Origin: Armatimonadota bacterium
Lineage (GTDB): Bacteria; Armatimonadota; Zipacnadia; JAUWAU01
NCBI GenBank assembly: GCA_030601885.1
Contig: JAUWAU010000026.1
Location: forward strand, 1-64,000
Length of the DNA stretch: 64,000 nucleotides
Reading direction: 5' to 3'
The translations under genes were made by a program, and so were the position numbers. The notes under the pieces are model-generated. The model made no database searches. It saw nothing but the letters and a program-made list of their open reading frames with translations, and was not told the origin of the DNA. Each line of letters begins with the position of its first letter. Position 1 is the first letter of the stretch. Of this stretch, positions 35,929-44,162 are shown piece after piece.

Positions 35929-36909
35929 ATGGCGTTCCCAACGGTACGAGCAAGGCGCCTGCGTACCAGCGGACTACTCAGGGGCCTCGTGGCCGAGACG
36001 CAACTCTCGGTGGCCGACCTGGTGTATCCGCTGTTCGTCGTGCCCGGGACGGGCGTGCGGGAGGAGATAGAGTCAATGCCGGGCAACTTCCACCTCTCGG
36101 TGGATGCCTTGGTCGAGGAGGCCAAACGCGTGTCGGAGCTCGGCATACCCGCGGTGCTGCTGTTCGGCATTCCCGAGGCGAAGGACGAGGTGGGCTCCGG
36201 AGCATATGCGCCAGACGGAATTGTGCAGCGAGCCGTCCGGGCCATCAAGACCGCCGGCATCTCCCTGCTGGTGGTGTGCGATGTGTGCCTGTGCGAGTAC
36301 ACGAGCCATGGGCACTGTGGCATCGTCCGGGACGGCACCGTGGAGAATGACGCGACCCTCGAGCTGCTGGCGAAGACCGCTGTTTCTCAGGCCGCGGCGG
36401 GAGCGGACATCGTGGCACCCTCCGACATGATGGACGGTCGTGTGGCGGCGCTCCGCTCGGCGCTGGACGCGGAGGGGAAGCACGAGGTGGCAATCATGTC
36501 GTACGCCGCCAAATACGCTTCCGCCTTCTACGGGCCATTCCGCGAGGCGGCCGACTCCACGCCTCAGTTCGGCGACCGCAGAGCCTATCAGATGGATCCG
36601 TCCAATGTCCGCGAAGCGCTCAAGGAGATAGAGCTGGACGTGGAAGAGGGCGCCGACATCGTCATGATCAAACCGGCCCTGGCGTACCTCGACGTCATTG
36701 CCAAGGCCCGCGAGGCGTTCAACGTGCCACTGGCGTGCTACAACGTCAGCGGGGAATACGCCATGGTAAAGGCGGCCGCGCGCGCCGGATGGGTCGAGGA
36801 ACGCCGCATTGCCCTCGAGATGCTCACGGCCATGAAGCGGGCGGGAGCCGACATCATCATCACGTACTTCGCGAAAGACGTATCTGATTGGCTTTCCTGT
36901 CGAGAGTAG
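35929..36909 (+). CDS. hemB: delta-aminolevulinic acid dehydratase (porphobilinogen synthase)
   Basis: A 326-aa cytoplasmic HemB joining two 5-aminolevulinate molecules to porphobilinogen, the second common step of tetrapyrrole synthesis. The zinc-site cysteines are 117, 120, 122 and 130 in CDVCLCEYTSHGHCG. Schiff-base lysines are Lys195 (MSYAAKYASAFYGPFR) and Lys248 (VMIKPALAYLD). The C-terminal AGADIIITYFAKD is typical. Starts at GTG 35902, ATG 35908 and ATG 35929 are possible; the last fits the family N-terminus (VRARRLRTSGLLRGLV). It is followed by two siroheme decarboxylase genes, which places it in a haem-making cluster. Confidence 0.96.
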   Translation: MAFPTVRARRLRTSGLLRGLVAETQLSVADLVYPLFVVPGTGVREEIESMPGNFHLSVDALVEEAKRVSELGIPAVLLFGIPEAKDEVGSGAYAPDGIVQRAVRAIKTAGISLLVVCDVCLCEYTSHGHCGIVRDGTVENDATLELLAKTAVSQAAAGADIVAPSDMMDGRVAALRSALDAEGKHEVAIMSYAAKYASAFYGPFREAADSTPQFGDRRAYQMDPSNVREALKEIELDVEEGADIVMIKPALAYLDVIAKAREAFNVPLACYNVSGEYAMVKAAARAGWVEERRIALEMLTAMKRAGADIIITYFAKDVSDWLSCRE

Positions 36910-36978
36910 CCGGATATGTGTCGTTTGCCGCCGCCTGCCACGTAGCGCCGCAGCCACCACTGGGAGATGACGTGCCGC

Positions 36979-37452
36979 ATGGGCGTGCATCCGGACGCTA
37001 CAGACACGCACATCCTGGACCTGCTCCAGGGACAGTTGCCGGTCGCGGCGCGGCCGTACGCCCGCGCCGCAAAGCAGCTCGGGATCAGCGAAGGCGAGCT
37101 GCTGCGCCGGCTGCGAGCCCTGCGACGCGCGGGCCTCATCCGGCGTATCGGCGCGACCTTCGAGCCTCGAAAGCTCGGCTATGTGAGTACGCTCGTGGCC
37201 TGCCGTGTGCCCCCGGAGAAGGTGGACGAGTTCGGAGCGATCGTGAACGCGTATGACGAAGTGACGCACAACTACGAGCGGGAGCACGAATACAACGTCT
37301 GGTTCACGCTGATAGCGCCCTCAGAAGAGCGCATCGTCGAGATCCTGGCCCAGATACGGTCGAGGAGCGGCATCAAGGAGTGCTACACTGCGCCGCAAGA
37401 GCGTCGCTACAAGATCGATGCGCGCTTCGGGGTGGCGTCGGAGCGATCGTAA
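36979..37452 (+). CDS. ahbA: siroheme decarboxylase subunit AhbA-like (Lrp/AsnC type)
   Basis: A 157-aa Lrp/AsnC-like protein of the AhbA/NirD-type siroheme decarboxylase family. The N-terminal winged helix (THILDLLQGQLPVAARPYA; EGELLRRLRALRRAGLIRRIG) is followed by a ferredoxin-like domain (VTHNYEREHEYNVWFTLIA) with the His-rich haem-contact region. With its partner it removes two carboxylates from siroheme to give didecarboxysiroheme, on the route to haem b or d1. ATG at 36979 is preferred because GGGAG directly abuts the ATG at 36967. The stop overlaps the next start (TAATG). hemB lies 69 bases upstream. Confidence 0.85.
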   Translation: MGVHPDATDTHILDLLQGQLPVAARPYARAAKQLGISEGELLRRLRALRRAGLIRRIGATFEPRKLGYVSTLVACRVPPEKVDEFGAIVNAYDEVTHNYEREHEYNVWFTLIAPSEERIVEILAQIRSRSGIKECYTAPQERRYKIDARFGVASERS

Positions 37453-38030
37453 TGGAACTCGGGGACGAGCAGATCGCCGCAATCCGTGCCCTGCAGACAG
37501 ACCTGCCCATTTCGTCGCAGCCCTTTGCCGCGGCGGCCGGAGCTGCGGGCCTGACGGAGGAGCAATTGGTGCGCGCCGTGCGCCGACTCGTGGATGCCGG
37601 CGTTATTCGCCGCTTTGGCGTCGTGCTTCGCCACGTAGCCGCCGGGGCACGCGCGAACGCCATGGTGCTGTGGCGCGTGCCCGATGAGCGCTGGGACGAA
37701 GTGGGTGAGCAGATGGCGCAGCACCCTGAGGTCTCGCACTGTTATCGCCGAGCCACTCTACCAGGCTTGGACTACACGCACTACACCATGGTGCACGGGA
37801 ACACACGAGAGACGTGCCAACGGACTATCGAGCGGATCGCGGCGGACACGGACATTCACGAGTACATCGTGCTTTGGACGAAGCGCGAGCTGAAACGCAG
37901 CAGTCCGCGTTACCTGTGCAAGCCGCTGCACGCCATGTCGAACGGCGACATCGGACTCGGCGAGCGCGGGACACAAGGGACCGAGAATGGCGGAGAAGCT
38001 TCAGGACCGACCGGGACCGTGACGGCGTAG
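37452..38030 (+). CDS. ahbB: siroheme decarboxylase subunit AhbB-like (Lrp/AsnC type)
   Basis: A 192-aa partner of AhbA with the same fold: winged helix (QIAAIRALQTDLPISSQPFA; LVRAVRRLVDAGVIRRFGVV), then the catalytic-type domain with EVSHCYRRATLPGLDYTHYT and TMVHGNTRETCQRTIE. The haem-side histidines of AhbB/NirL-type proteins fall in this part. A tail of about 25 Gly/Thr-rich residues beyond the usual end is odd. Its ATG overlaps the ahbA stop by one base, so translation is coupled. Other ahb or nir genes are not in the window, so haem b versus haem d1 cannot be decided. Confidence 0.85.
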   Translation: MELGDEQIAAIRALQTDLPISSQPFAAAAGAAGLTEEQLVRAVRRLVDAGVIRRFGVVLRHVAAGARANAMVLWRVPDERWDEVGEQMAQHPEVSHCYRRATLPGLDYTHYTMVHGNTRETCQRTIERIAADTDIHEYIVLWTKRELKRSSPRYLCKPLHAMSNGDIGLGERGTQGTENGGEASGPTGTVTA

Positions 38031-38061
38031 GCTGTAGAGTCACAAGCGAGGGATGGCCGGG

Positions 38062-38343
38062 TCACCGGCCGAGCAGCCGGCGGGCGATAGCTGCGGGTGT
38101 GGGAGCGAAGGTCCCGCGCCGTATGCGCTCTCTGATACCGCGCACCTTCTGGTGACGAATTGCCGACTGCGCGTCGATGGCCCGTGAGGCTGCTGCGACC
38201 AGGTCAGCGTATGTGACCCGGAAGTCCTTCATAGTGCTGGGGACGGCCAAGGGATGTTTTGCAGCAGCCGAAGGGCGTTCAGTCGAGGGCTGGTGGACAC
38301 CTCGGCGGGTTGCCAGAGGTGTCGTCGCGTCGGTGGGCATCAT
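38062..38343 (-). CDS. FlgM-like anti-sigma-28 protein
   Basis: A 93-aa protein whose C-terminal half (DLVAAASRAIDAQSAIRHQK, then VRGIRERIRRGTFAPT and PAAIARRLLGR) matches the helical sigma-28-binding part of FlgM: a basic helix, the I-x-x-G-x-(Y/F) turn, and a terminal IAxxLL. The N-terminal half is polar and probably disordered, also typical. ATG-ATG at 38343 has GGGGAG six bases upstream. FlgM normally holds FliA inactive until export through the flagellar hook. No flagellar genes are in the window, so it may act on another sigma factor. A related frameshifted copy lies at 38689-39007. Confidence 0.55.
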   Translation of the reverse strand: MMPTDATTPLATRRGVHQPSTERPSAAAKHPLAVPSTMKDFRVTYADLVAAASRAIDAQSAIRHQKVRGIRERIRRGTFAPTPAAIARRLLGR

Positions 38344-38688
38344 CTAGCGCTCCCCAGAGCGTAACGCTCTTCATATTTGGACGCAAATCTGCCATCATAA
38401 CTTTAACTGCCCGGCACTGTGTCCACGTCGAACCCGATAAGCTGTACTTAGTTGGACATCAGTGCTGCCAACTTCCATATCGGCCCCCGACCGTTCAGCC
38501 TTAAGCCCAAATCGGTGGTCCATCGTACAGAACGAGGACGTCGTCGCCGGGGCGCTGTCCTGGTGGGCCCATCGTCAGGAGTCCGAGCCCCCCAGTCGCC
38601 GGGTAGCCCTCGCTCTGAAGCCGTGCACGTGACACTGGCCAAGAGGGGTGGCAACCCGGCATGGCAGGTCGAGGCGTGGGGGCCAGCC
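38344..38688. other. non-coding stretch between the two FlgM-like genes
   Basis: No convincing gene or repeat; short open frames here look like chance. Confidence 0.4.
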
Positions 38689-39007
38689 TCAGGACCCAAT
38701 GAGCCGGCGGGCGATGGCGGCGGCAGTAGGCGCGTATTCCCCGCTCCGTATGCGCTCTCTGATGCCGAGGCCCCTGGCGCGTACGAATGGCTGGCCGCGC
38801 TTCAAGTGCCTTCAGTGTCGCAGCAACGATATGCGCATGCGCGCGCTTCCTGCATCCCTTCGCAGTGCGGCTGACCAAAGTCTGAGAAGAAACCAGGCCG
38901 GCGCTCTCCCGCGCGGCATCCGGGGTGACGCTATTGGCCTGTGATAAGACTGCCGCAGTAGAGCTTTTCATTTCCTTATGTGAATATTCAGGGCCAATGT
39001 TTAGCAT
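38689..39007 (-). pseudogene. second FlgM-like gene, frameshifted
   Basis: The minus-strand frame from 39007 reads ...HIVAATLKALEARPAIRTRQ, parallel to DLVAAASRAIDAQSAIRHQK in the neighbour. After a run of four C (38771-38774 on the plus strand) the similarity moves to another frame: GLGIRERIRSGEYAPT, then AAAIARRLIGS and stop at 38689. Removing one base from that run restores a protein of about 105 aa. It is either a true frameshift or a sequencing error in the homopolymer. The start is uncertain; ATG 38971 is an alternative. Confidence 0.5.
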
Positions 39008-39319
39008 TGCTGTACACGCTCTCGCGATGTATACGTGCAGTTCGAAGGCTGCGATGGCCGTCTTGGAGCATTCCCGTGAATCCTATATCGGCATGCGACG
39101 ATGGATTCTTTAGCATTAGTTGCATCTGTATAGTGGGTATAGATACTTCCTCGCCGGCCGTGGGACCAGTCGGCGCCCACTACTACGAAGCTACGTGCGT
39201 CGCGGCATCTGTGCGAACTCTCGCCAGCCGAGCGAGGGGCACTCGACGTCGCCGGAGCGCCGGCTCAGCCGCCGTTTCCGTGGGCAGAAGAGAGAACTAT
39301 TTGGCTGCAGTCAGTCGGC
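39008..39319. other. non-coding stretch upstream of the L,D-transpeptidase promoter
   Basis: Lower in G+C than its surroundings around 38985-39140. No gene, repeat or RNA was recognised. Confidence 0.4.
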
Positions 39320-39348
39320 TTGACAGGCGATATCGTCCAGGCTATCAT
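39320..39348 (+). promoter_or_regulatory. consensus-like promoter for the L,D-transpeptidase transcript
   Basis: TTGACA (39320-39325), exactly 17 bp, then TATCAT (39343-39348). Transcription should start near 39355. Confidence 0.7.
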
Positions 39349-39354
39349 CTCTGC

Positions 39355-39575
39355 GCAAGCTGGACCGGCGGAGGCTGCATGCACCTTGGCATCCAGTGCT
39401 CCCAGGGCTCAGGCGAAAAAAAAGCCGTCCCGTGGCCGGGACGGCGAAGACAGAGGGATCAGCCGTGTAGCGTTACCTCTTATTTACCATACCGCAACCT
39501 CTTCGTGACACAGTTTTCTGACCGATTTCTCTGCGAGAGCTCGCAGCCTTCGGTAACCTTGGGAGACAGCTATCG
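39355..39575 (+). promoter_or_regulatory. long 5' leader with a strong hairpin
   Basis: About 220 nt separate the predicted transcription start from the transpeptidase GTG. The leader contains an A8 run (39416-39423) followed by the perfect 9-bp hairpin GCCGTCCCG-tggc-CGGGACGGC (39424-39445). On the opposite strand this hairpin plus T8 would be a good intrinsic terminator, but no minus-strand gene feeds it. It may be a regulatory leader; no known riboswitch class was matched. Confidence 0.4.
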
Positions 39576-40592
39576 GTGCAGGGACAGAGCTCCAGGAGCG
39601 GACGACGTCTCGGGCGGCAACTTGCGCTTAACGGCTGCATCGCATGCGCCTGTGTTCTGAGTCTGCGAGCCATTGATGTAACGGCCATGGGCCAATTGAC
39701 GGCGCCGCCGGGCGCCACCAGCGTCCCTCTTTCTCTGGTGGCAGGCGCCGCGCACCTCATGTCGCTCAGCGGCGTGCAGGAGACGGGACATGCGGCGGGC
39801 GATGAGCAGGGGGCATTGCCTGATCCGTCCCCAGTGCTCCCGGCAGACTCTGACCTTCCCGAAGACCTTGTGGGGCAGTATCTGAATGGCGCTTTGTATG
39901 TCCCGCTGAGAGCCGCGCTGAGACTCATCGGCGGCGAGCCCCTGTCTGGCACACAACAGGGACACGTGCGCACAATATCCCGCGTCGGCCTGGTCGAGTT
40001 CGAAATCGACAGCGCCCGCTGTCTCTTCAACGATCGCCCGGTGGCACTGCATGGGCCGGCGACGCTGCGGGGGGGCGCCACGTACATTACGGCTCAGGAC
40101 TTCGCTGACCTGTTCGAAGTGCCCGCGACGATGGCGGACAATGGAAGGACGGCGCGGCTCAGCATCAGGGAGCGCACGGTGACTGCGAGGCCGGAGTCCG
40201 ACTACTACGAGGTGGAAATCGACCGGGCCGCTCGACGGCTGACGCTTCGCTTCCGCGAACGCCAACTGCAATCGTTCCCCGTGTGCGTGGGACACGGCAA
40301 GGAAACTCCTTTGGGCGACTTCCGTGTGGTCAACAAGGCGATCTGGCCAGCGTGGCGCTCCATCTACACCGGCGAACTCGTGCGTGGCGGGCCCGGTAAC
40401 CCGCTCGGCGCGCGGTGGATCGGCCTCACGGCGCGCGGCAGCCGGGGCCACATCATCGGCATTCATGGGACGAACGCGCCGAGCTCGATCGGTCGAGCCG
40501 TGAGCGCTGGCTGCATACGGATGTACAACAACGACGCCATCGCATTGTACGACAAGGTCATGGTCGGTACTCCGGTGCATATTCGCCAGTGA
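39576..40592 (+). CDS. L,D-transpeptidase (YkuD domain) with N-terminal stalk-like domain
   Basis: A 338-aa exported peptidoglycan cross-linking or lipoprotein-attaching enzyme. An N-terminal hydrophobic segment (LALNGCIACACVLSL) may be a signal. Residues about 90-200 resemble a copper-amine-oxidase N-terminal-like module (GALYVPLRAALRLIGGEPL; GGATYITAQDFADLF). The YkuD catalytic domain (about 208-338) has His297 and Cys313 in HGTNAPSSIGRAVSAGCIRM. GTG at 39576 with GGGAG upstream is chosen. A consensus promoter and long leader precede it. It acts on the cell wall in the periplasm. Confidence 0.88.
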   Translation: MQGQSSRSGRRLGRQLALNGCIACACVLSLRAIDVTAMGQLTAPPGATSVPLSLVAGAAHLMSLSGVQETGHAAGDEQGALPDPSPVLPADSDLPEDLVGQYLNGALYVPLRAALRLIGGEPLSGTQQGHVRTISRVGLVEFEIDSARCLFNDRPVALHGPATLRGGATYITAQDFADLFEVPATMADNGRTARLSIRERTVTARPESDYYEVEIDRAARRLTLRFRERQLQSFPVCVGHGKETPLGDFRVVNKAIWPAWRSIYTGELVRGGPGNPLGARWIGLTARGSRGHIIGIHGTNAPSSIGRAVSAGCIRMYNNDAIALYDKVMVGTPVHIRQ

Positions 40593-40637
40593 TGCGCTGC
40601 ACCGGGCCGAGGATGCCGCGCTCAGGACTTGGTGCTG

Positions 40638-41015
40638 ATGATTGTTGGTCTTGGCATTGACCTCATTCAGATCGACCGTGTGGCCCACATGCTCGAGGCA
40701 CACGGCGAGCGTTTCACCCGCAAGGTGTATACTGAGCACGAGGTGCAGAGGTGCTCGCGCAGGGGCAACCCGGCGCAGGAGTACGCCGCGCGGTGGGCGG
40801 CCAAGGAAGCTACTATGAAAGCCCTGGGGACCGGGTGGCGTCAGGGCGTGCGATTCAAGGACATCGAGAATTACAATCTGCCCAGCGGCAAGCCGATGAT
40901 CCGGCTGCATGGGCGCGCGAAGGAGCTCGCGGAGCAACTCGGGGCAAACCGGGCCCATGTCTCCATCACCCACGAGCGCGACTACGCGGCGGCGGTTGTG
41001 GTGCTCGAGGCGTAG
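40638..41015 (+). CDS. acpS: holo-[acyl-carrier-protein] synthase
   Basis: A 125-aa AcpS that transfers 4'-phosphopantetheine from CoA to apo-acyl carrier protein. Mg2+ ligands are Asp8 (VGLGIDLIQIDRV) and Glu57 (RWAAKEATMKALG). The C-terminal HVSITHERDYAAAVVVLEA is typical. TTG 40629 and GTG 40632 also open the frame, but ATG 40638 starts exactly at the family N-terminus. The next gene starts 19 bases after its stop. Cytoplasmic. Confidence 0.94.
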   Translation: MIVGLGIDLIQIDRVAHMLEAHGERFTRKVYTEHEVQRCSRRGNPAQEYAARWAAKEATMKALGTGWRQGVRFKDIENYNLPSGKPMIRLHGRAKELAEQLGANRAHVSITHERDYAAAVVVLEA

Positions 41016-41034
41016 GGCGCGAGCAGCACCGACA

Positions 41035-42114
41035 ATGAAGGTGTTGGATCGGCATATCCTACGAACGCTCCTTCCCCCCTTCCTCCTGGGTCTGCTTCTG
41101 TTCTCCGTGATCCTTCTCGCAGATGTGGCGCGGCGCATGGGGGCAACAGTGCTCGCCGTGCGGGTGCCCACGGCCCTCATCCTTCAGTATGTTGCCCTCC
41201 GCGTGCCGACCGTTCTGGCCCTGGCCATCCCCGTCGGGATGCTGATCGGGGCTGCCATGAGCATCAATACCCTCACCCGCGGGGGAGAGACGGCGGCGTT
41301 GCAGGCCGGGTACATCAGCTTCTGGCGCATCGCCGCGCCGTTGCTCATCGTGGGCCTGCTGGCATCCGGACTGGACTTGGCACTCAATGAGTTCGTCGTA
41401 CCGCAAGCCAATACAAGATCGCTCGAAGTCTACGGGAAGATGATCCTGGTGCAGCCCCTGGTGGCTCCCGCCCGCGGCGTCGCTCTGCGGGGCCCCGCCG
41501 GGCGCTTCTACTACTTGGGTTATCTGAATCCCGCGACCAATACCATCGAGAACGTGTTGATTCAGGAGCCGGCGGTGGGGCTGAGGCCCCGGCAGCTCAT
41601 TGTCGCCCGACGTGCCACGTACCAGGGACGCACGTGGACGCTCATGAATGGCTACGTCTACGTGCTCGACGAAGCTGGCCGGCTGGATGCGGACAAATCG
41701 TATCGCTTCGCCCGCAAGCGCTTTCGGCTTCGGAAGGCCCTGCATCAGTATCTGGCCGACCAGCGCACGGCCGACGAAATGAGCGGTCGCGAGCTCCGCG
41801 ACCGTATCAGCGTGCTCCTGGCCGGCGGGCGGGATGTGGTGCGAGAACGCGTCGCGTTGCACTTCAAGTACTCGCTCCCGCTCGCGTGCTTCGTCTTCAC
41901 GCTGATCGCCGTGCCGCTGGGCCATCGCTTCGCTGCTCGCGGCGGATTCGCCGGCGTGCTTGTGGCACTCGGCATTGGCTTTCTGTACAACGGCGTCATG
42001 TCGTGGACGAAGGCCTTGGGGCTGGCAGGGGCGCTGCATCCGGTGCCGGCGGCCTGGCTTCAGAACGTCATCTTCGGCGGCGTGGGAGTGTGGCTGATGT
42101 TCCGCGTTCGCTGA
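41035..42114 (+). CDS. LptF/LptG-family permease (YjgP/YjgQ)
   Basis: A 359-aa inner-membrane permease of the LptF/G family, which with LptB and partner proteins extracts lipopolysaccharide for transport to the outer membrane. Three N-terminal helices (from ILRTLLPPFLLGLLLFSVIL) include the conserved IPVGMLIGAAMSINTLTRGGE coupling region. A periplasmic beta-jellyroll domain spans about residues 120-240, and three more helices close the protein (from YSLPLACFVFTLIAVPLGHR). Only one such protein is seen here, so F versus G is open. It implies an LPS-bearing outer membrane. Before the IS insertion the next gene began 28 bp downstream. Confidence 0.88.
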   Translation: MKVLDRHILRTLLPPFLLGLLLFSVILLADVARRMGATVLAVRVPTALILQYVALRVPTVLALAIPVGMLIGAAMSINTLTRGGETAALQAGYISFWRIAAPLLIVGLLASGLDLALNEFVVPQANTRSLEVYGKMILVQPLVAPARGVALRGPAGRFYYLGYLNPATNTIENVLIQEPAVGLRPRQLIVARRATYQGRTWTLMNGYVYVLDEAGRLDADKSYRFARKRFRLRKALHQYLADQRTADEMSGRELRDRISVLLAGGRDVVRERVALHFKYSLPLACFVFTLIAVPLGHRFAARGGFAGVLVALGIGFLYNGVMSWTKALGLAGALHPVPAAWLQNVIFGGVGVWLMFRVR

Positions 42115-42156
42115 CCGCGACGGCGGCCGCGTCGCCCGGAGGATGGCGGTCTCTAA

Positions 42157-44162
42157 TCCGAAGTTCCCACGGTGGGAAGTGTATGAATCGCTTCTGGTTG
42201 CGCTGTGCGGCTGATTCTGGCCCATTCTTGGGAGAATGGGGATGTCGCACTGCTGGCTACATTACAGGCTGACAGCGAGTAGATGGAGTGCGCGTTGCTG
42301 TAGTGGCGTAGGTCGCGTGAGCTTGTCGAAAGTGGGCGCCTGGGGCCGGGGTTGGATGGTGCTGTTGACGATGGTGCCCAGGTCCGTGAGCAGCGTGCGG
42401 AAGCTGTGCACCGGCATGTCATCTTCGGTGCGCTTGGTGCGAGCTTTGTGTTCGGCCGCCAGCGAGCGTTGTGCGGGTGCGACGATGCAATGGCGCCGGG
42501 CGTGGCCAGCCTCAGGCTCATGGTCGTCAAACAACATTGGCGCAAGGGCTTTGCGCATGTGCCACTGCACGTAGTAAGCCAGCATGCACAAAAAGACGTG
42601 GGCGCGGACCCGCTCGGCGAGCCGGTGAAACACGGGTCGCAGCTTCAGATCAACCGTCTTGTAGCTGCGGAAAGCACGCTCCACCCGGGACAAAGTCTTG
42701 TAGGCTTTCACCGTCTGTTCGGCCGTGAGAGCCTCCTGTGCAACGCTGCTGCGAATGATGTAGATGCCATCGAGGTCCGCTTCGGCGGCGATGGATTCTT
42801 CGTTGCGCTCATAGTGGAAAGTGTCGTGGGTGATGCTGAGGTGAAAATGCTTGGCTACTTTGAAGCGGCCCAGCACCTTGCCCACCCGCATGCCGATCCT
42901 GTCCTGGCCCTTGAGGGCCCGCTTTTTCCGCCGCGTGGCTGCGACGATCTTGTCCAGTTCTGCTTCGGTTGCGGCCAACAACTCCTCTCGCTTGCGTGCG
43001 CGGTCTTGTGCCAGCAAAGGGTTGCGGCAGGCGATCAGGCGCTCACCGGGGTAGTGTTCGTCGTGGATCTCGGCCAGGTCCCGCTCGTCGAACAGGGACA
43101 GCTGCAGGGAGCCGCTTTGCACCAGTGCCCGCACCTGGGGGGCACGCAGCGCCGTGATCCAGTCCAGGCCCTCGATGCCGCGCAGGTCTTCTCGAATGCG
43201 GGCATCGGTGATCATACCTCGATCCCCCACCCACACGACGCGCCGGATGTGGAAGCGCTCGTGCAGCTTTTGCACCTGCGCTGCGAGCGTGGTCGGATCG
43301 CTGATATTGCCATCGAACACTTCCACGGCTACCGGGCATCCGTGGGCGTTGCACACAAGGCCGAAGGTGATCTGCAGTTTATCCCGCTTCCCATCGCGGG
43401 AATGCCCCAGCTTTGCCAGCGGGCATTTGCGGCCTTCGAAGTACGTCGAGCTTACGTCGTACAGCACCAGGCAGCCTTCGGTGAGATGGCGTTTGGCCAG
43501 CTTCTTTTCAATGCGCTCCTGCCGCTGAACGAGCCAGTCCATGGCGGCGTACAGTTCGTCTTCATCGGCCGATTGCACGCCCAGCAGTTCGCCGAGGGTA
43601 CTGCACAGGCTCTCTTCATCAAGTTGACGAGCGGTGGCCAGTTTCGAGCCTGGATCGATGATGCGGGCCACGATCATGGCCACCACCAGGTCTCGTTGTC
43701 GGCGGGGGCGCGAGTACAGCATGTTGGGCATGCCCAAGCGCTTGACGGTCCCCAGCACCGCAGCGACATGACCATGGGGGCGACTGCGCACGACTTCAAA
43801 CATCTCCAGCTTTTCCAGAGATTCCAGGGCGATACCGTCGCGCAGCAACACGCGTATTCCATCGATGATGTGTGGCGGCAGGTGAGTGATGTTTGCGAAG
43901 GTGCGCTTCTTCACCTTCCCATCTTCGCGGTAGGAGTGGCGGATGAGGATGGTGGGTCTGGAGTTGCGATTGGGAACGCTCTCTACATGCATGGTCACTA
44001 TAATACACGATTATGGCAACTATGTCAACCCCGATAACCACAAATGCACTTCAAGACATGACTACATTCGCGCAGTCACTGCCGGCCAACCAAAGGCCGC
44101 ATAAGGCGCTTCTGAGCTCTCAGAGCCCAAAAGCACCTATCCCAGACCGGGGGAACTTCGGA
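42157..44162. mobile_element. complete IS1634-like insertion sequence, 2006 bp
   Basis: The ends are imperfect inverted repeats: left TCCGAAGTTCCCACGGT (42157-42173) and right, read inward, TCCGAAGTTCCCCCGGT (44162-44146), 16 of 17 identical. CTAA flanks both sides (42153-42156 and 44163-44166) as a 4-bp target duplication, which is short for this family. One transposase gene runs on the minus strand. The element looks intact and possibly active. Confidence 0.88.
42262..43998 (-). CDS. IS1634-family (IS4 supergroup) DDE transposase
   Basis: A 578-aa transposase. The N-terminal region IRHSYREDGKVKKRTFANIT and the middle EGCLVLYDVSSTYFEGRKCP (first Asp), then RVVWVGDRGMITDARI (second Asp) and KTLSRVERAFRSYKTVDLKL (the Y-x2-R-x3-E-type motif with catalytic Glu) are those of IS1634-type enzymes. 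Followed by VRAHVFLCMLAYYVQWHMRK, also characteristic. Full length, with no frameshift or internal stop. It is the only gene of the element. Confidence 0.94.
   Translation of the reverse strand: MTMHVESVPNRNSRPTILIRHSYREDGKVKKRTFANITHLPPHIIDGIRVLLRDGIALESLEKLEMFEVVRSRPHGHVAAVLGTVKRLGMPNMLYSRPRRQRDLVVAMIVARIIDPGSKLATARQLDEESLCSTLGELLGVQSADEDELYAAMDWLVQRQERIEKKLAKRHLTEGCLVLYDVSSTYFEGRKCPLAKLGHSRDGKRDKLQITFGLVCNAHGCPVAVEVFDGNISDPTTLAAQVQKLHERFHIRRVVWVGDRGMITDARIREDLRGIEGLDWITALRAPQVRALVQSGSLQLSLFDERDLAEIHDEHYPGERLIACRNPLLAQDRARKREELLAATEAELDKIVAATRRKKRALKGQDRIGMRVGKVLGRFKVAKHFHLSITHDTFHYERNEESIAAEADLDGIYIIRSSVAQEALTAEQTVKAYKTLSRVERAFRSYKTVDLKLRPVFHRLAERVRAHVFLCMLAYYVQWHMRKALAPMLFDDHEPEAGHARRHCIVAPAQRSLAAEHKARTKRTEDDMPVHSFRTLLTDLGTIVNSTIQPRPQAPTFDKLTRPTPLQQRALHLLAVSL

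Noticed and set aside
39424..39445. Intrinsic terminator of a minus-strand gene
   Set aside because: The hairpin with T8 fits on the minus strand, but no gene or small RNA promoter lies upstream of it on that strand; kept only as a leader hairpin.
42352..44037. 561-codon frame opposite the transposase
   Set aside because: Antisense to a full-length DDE transposase with intact motifs.
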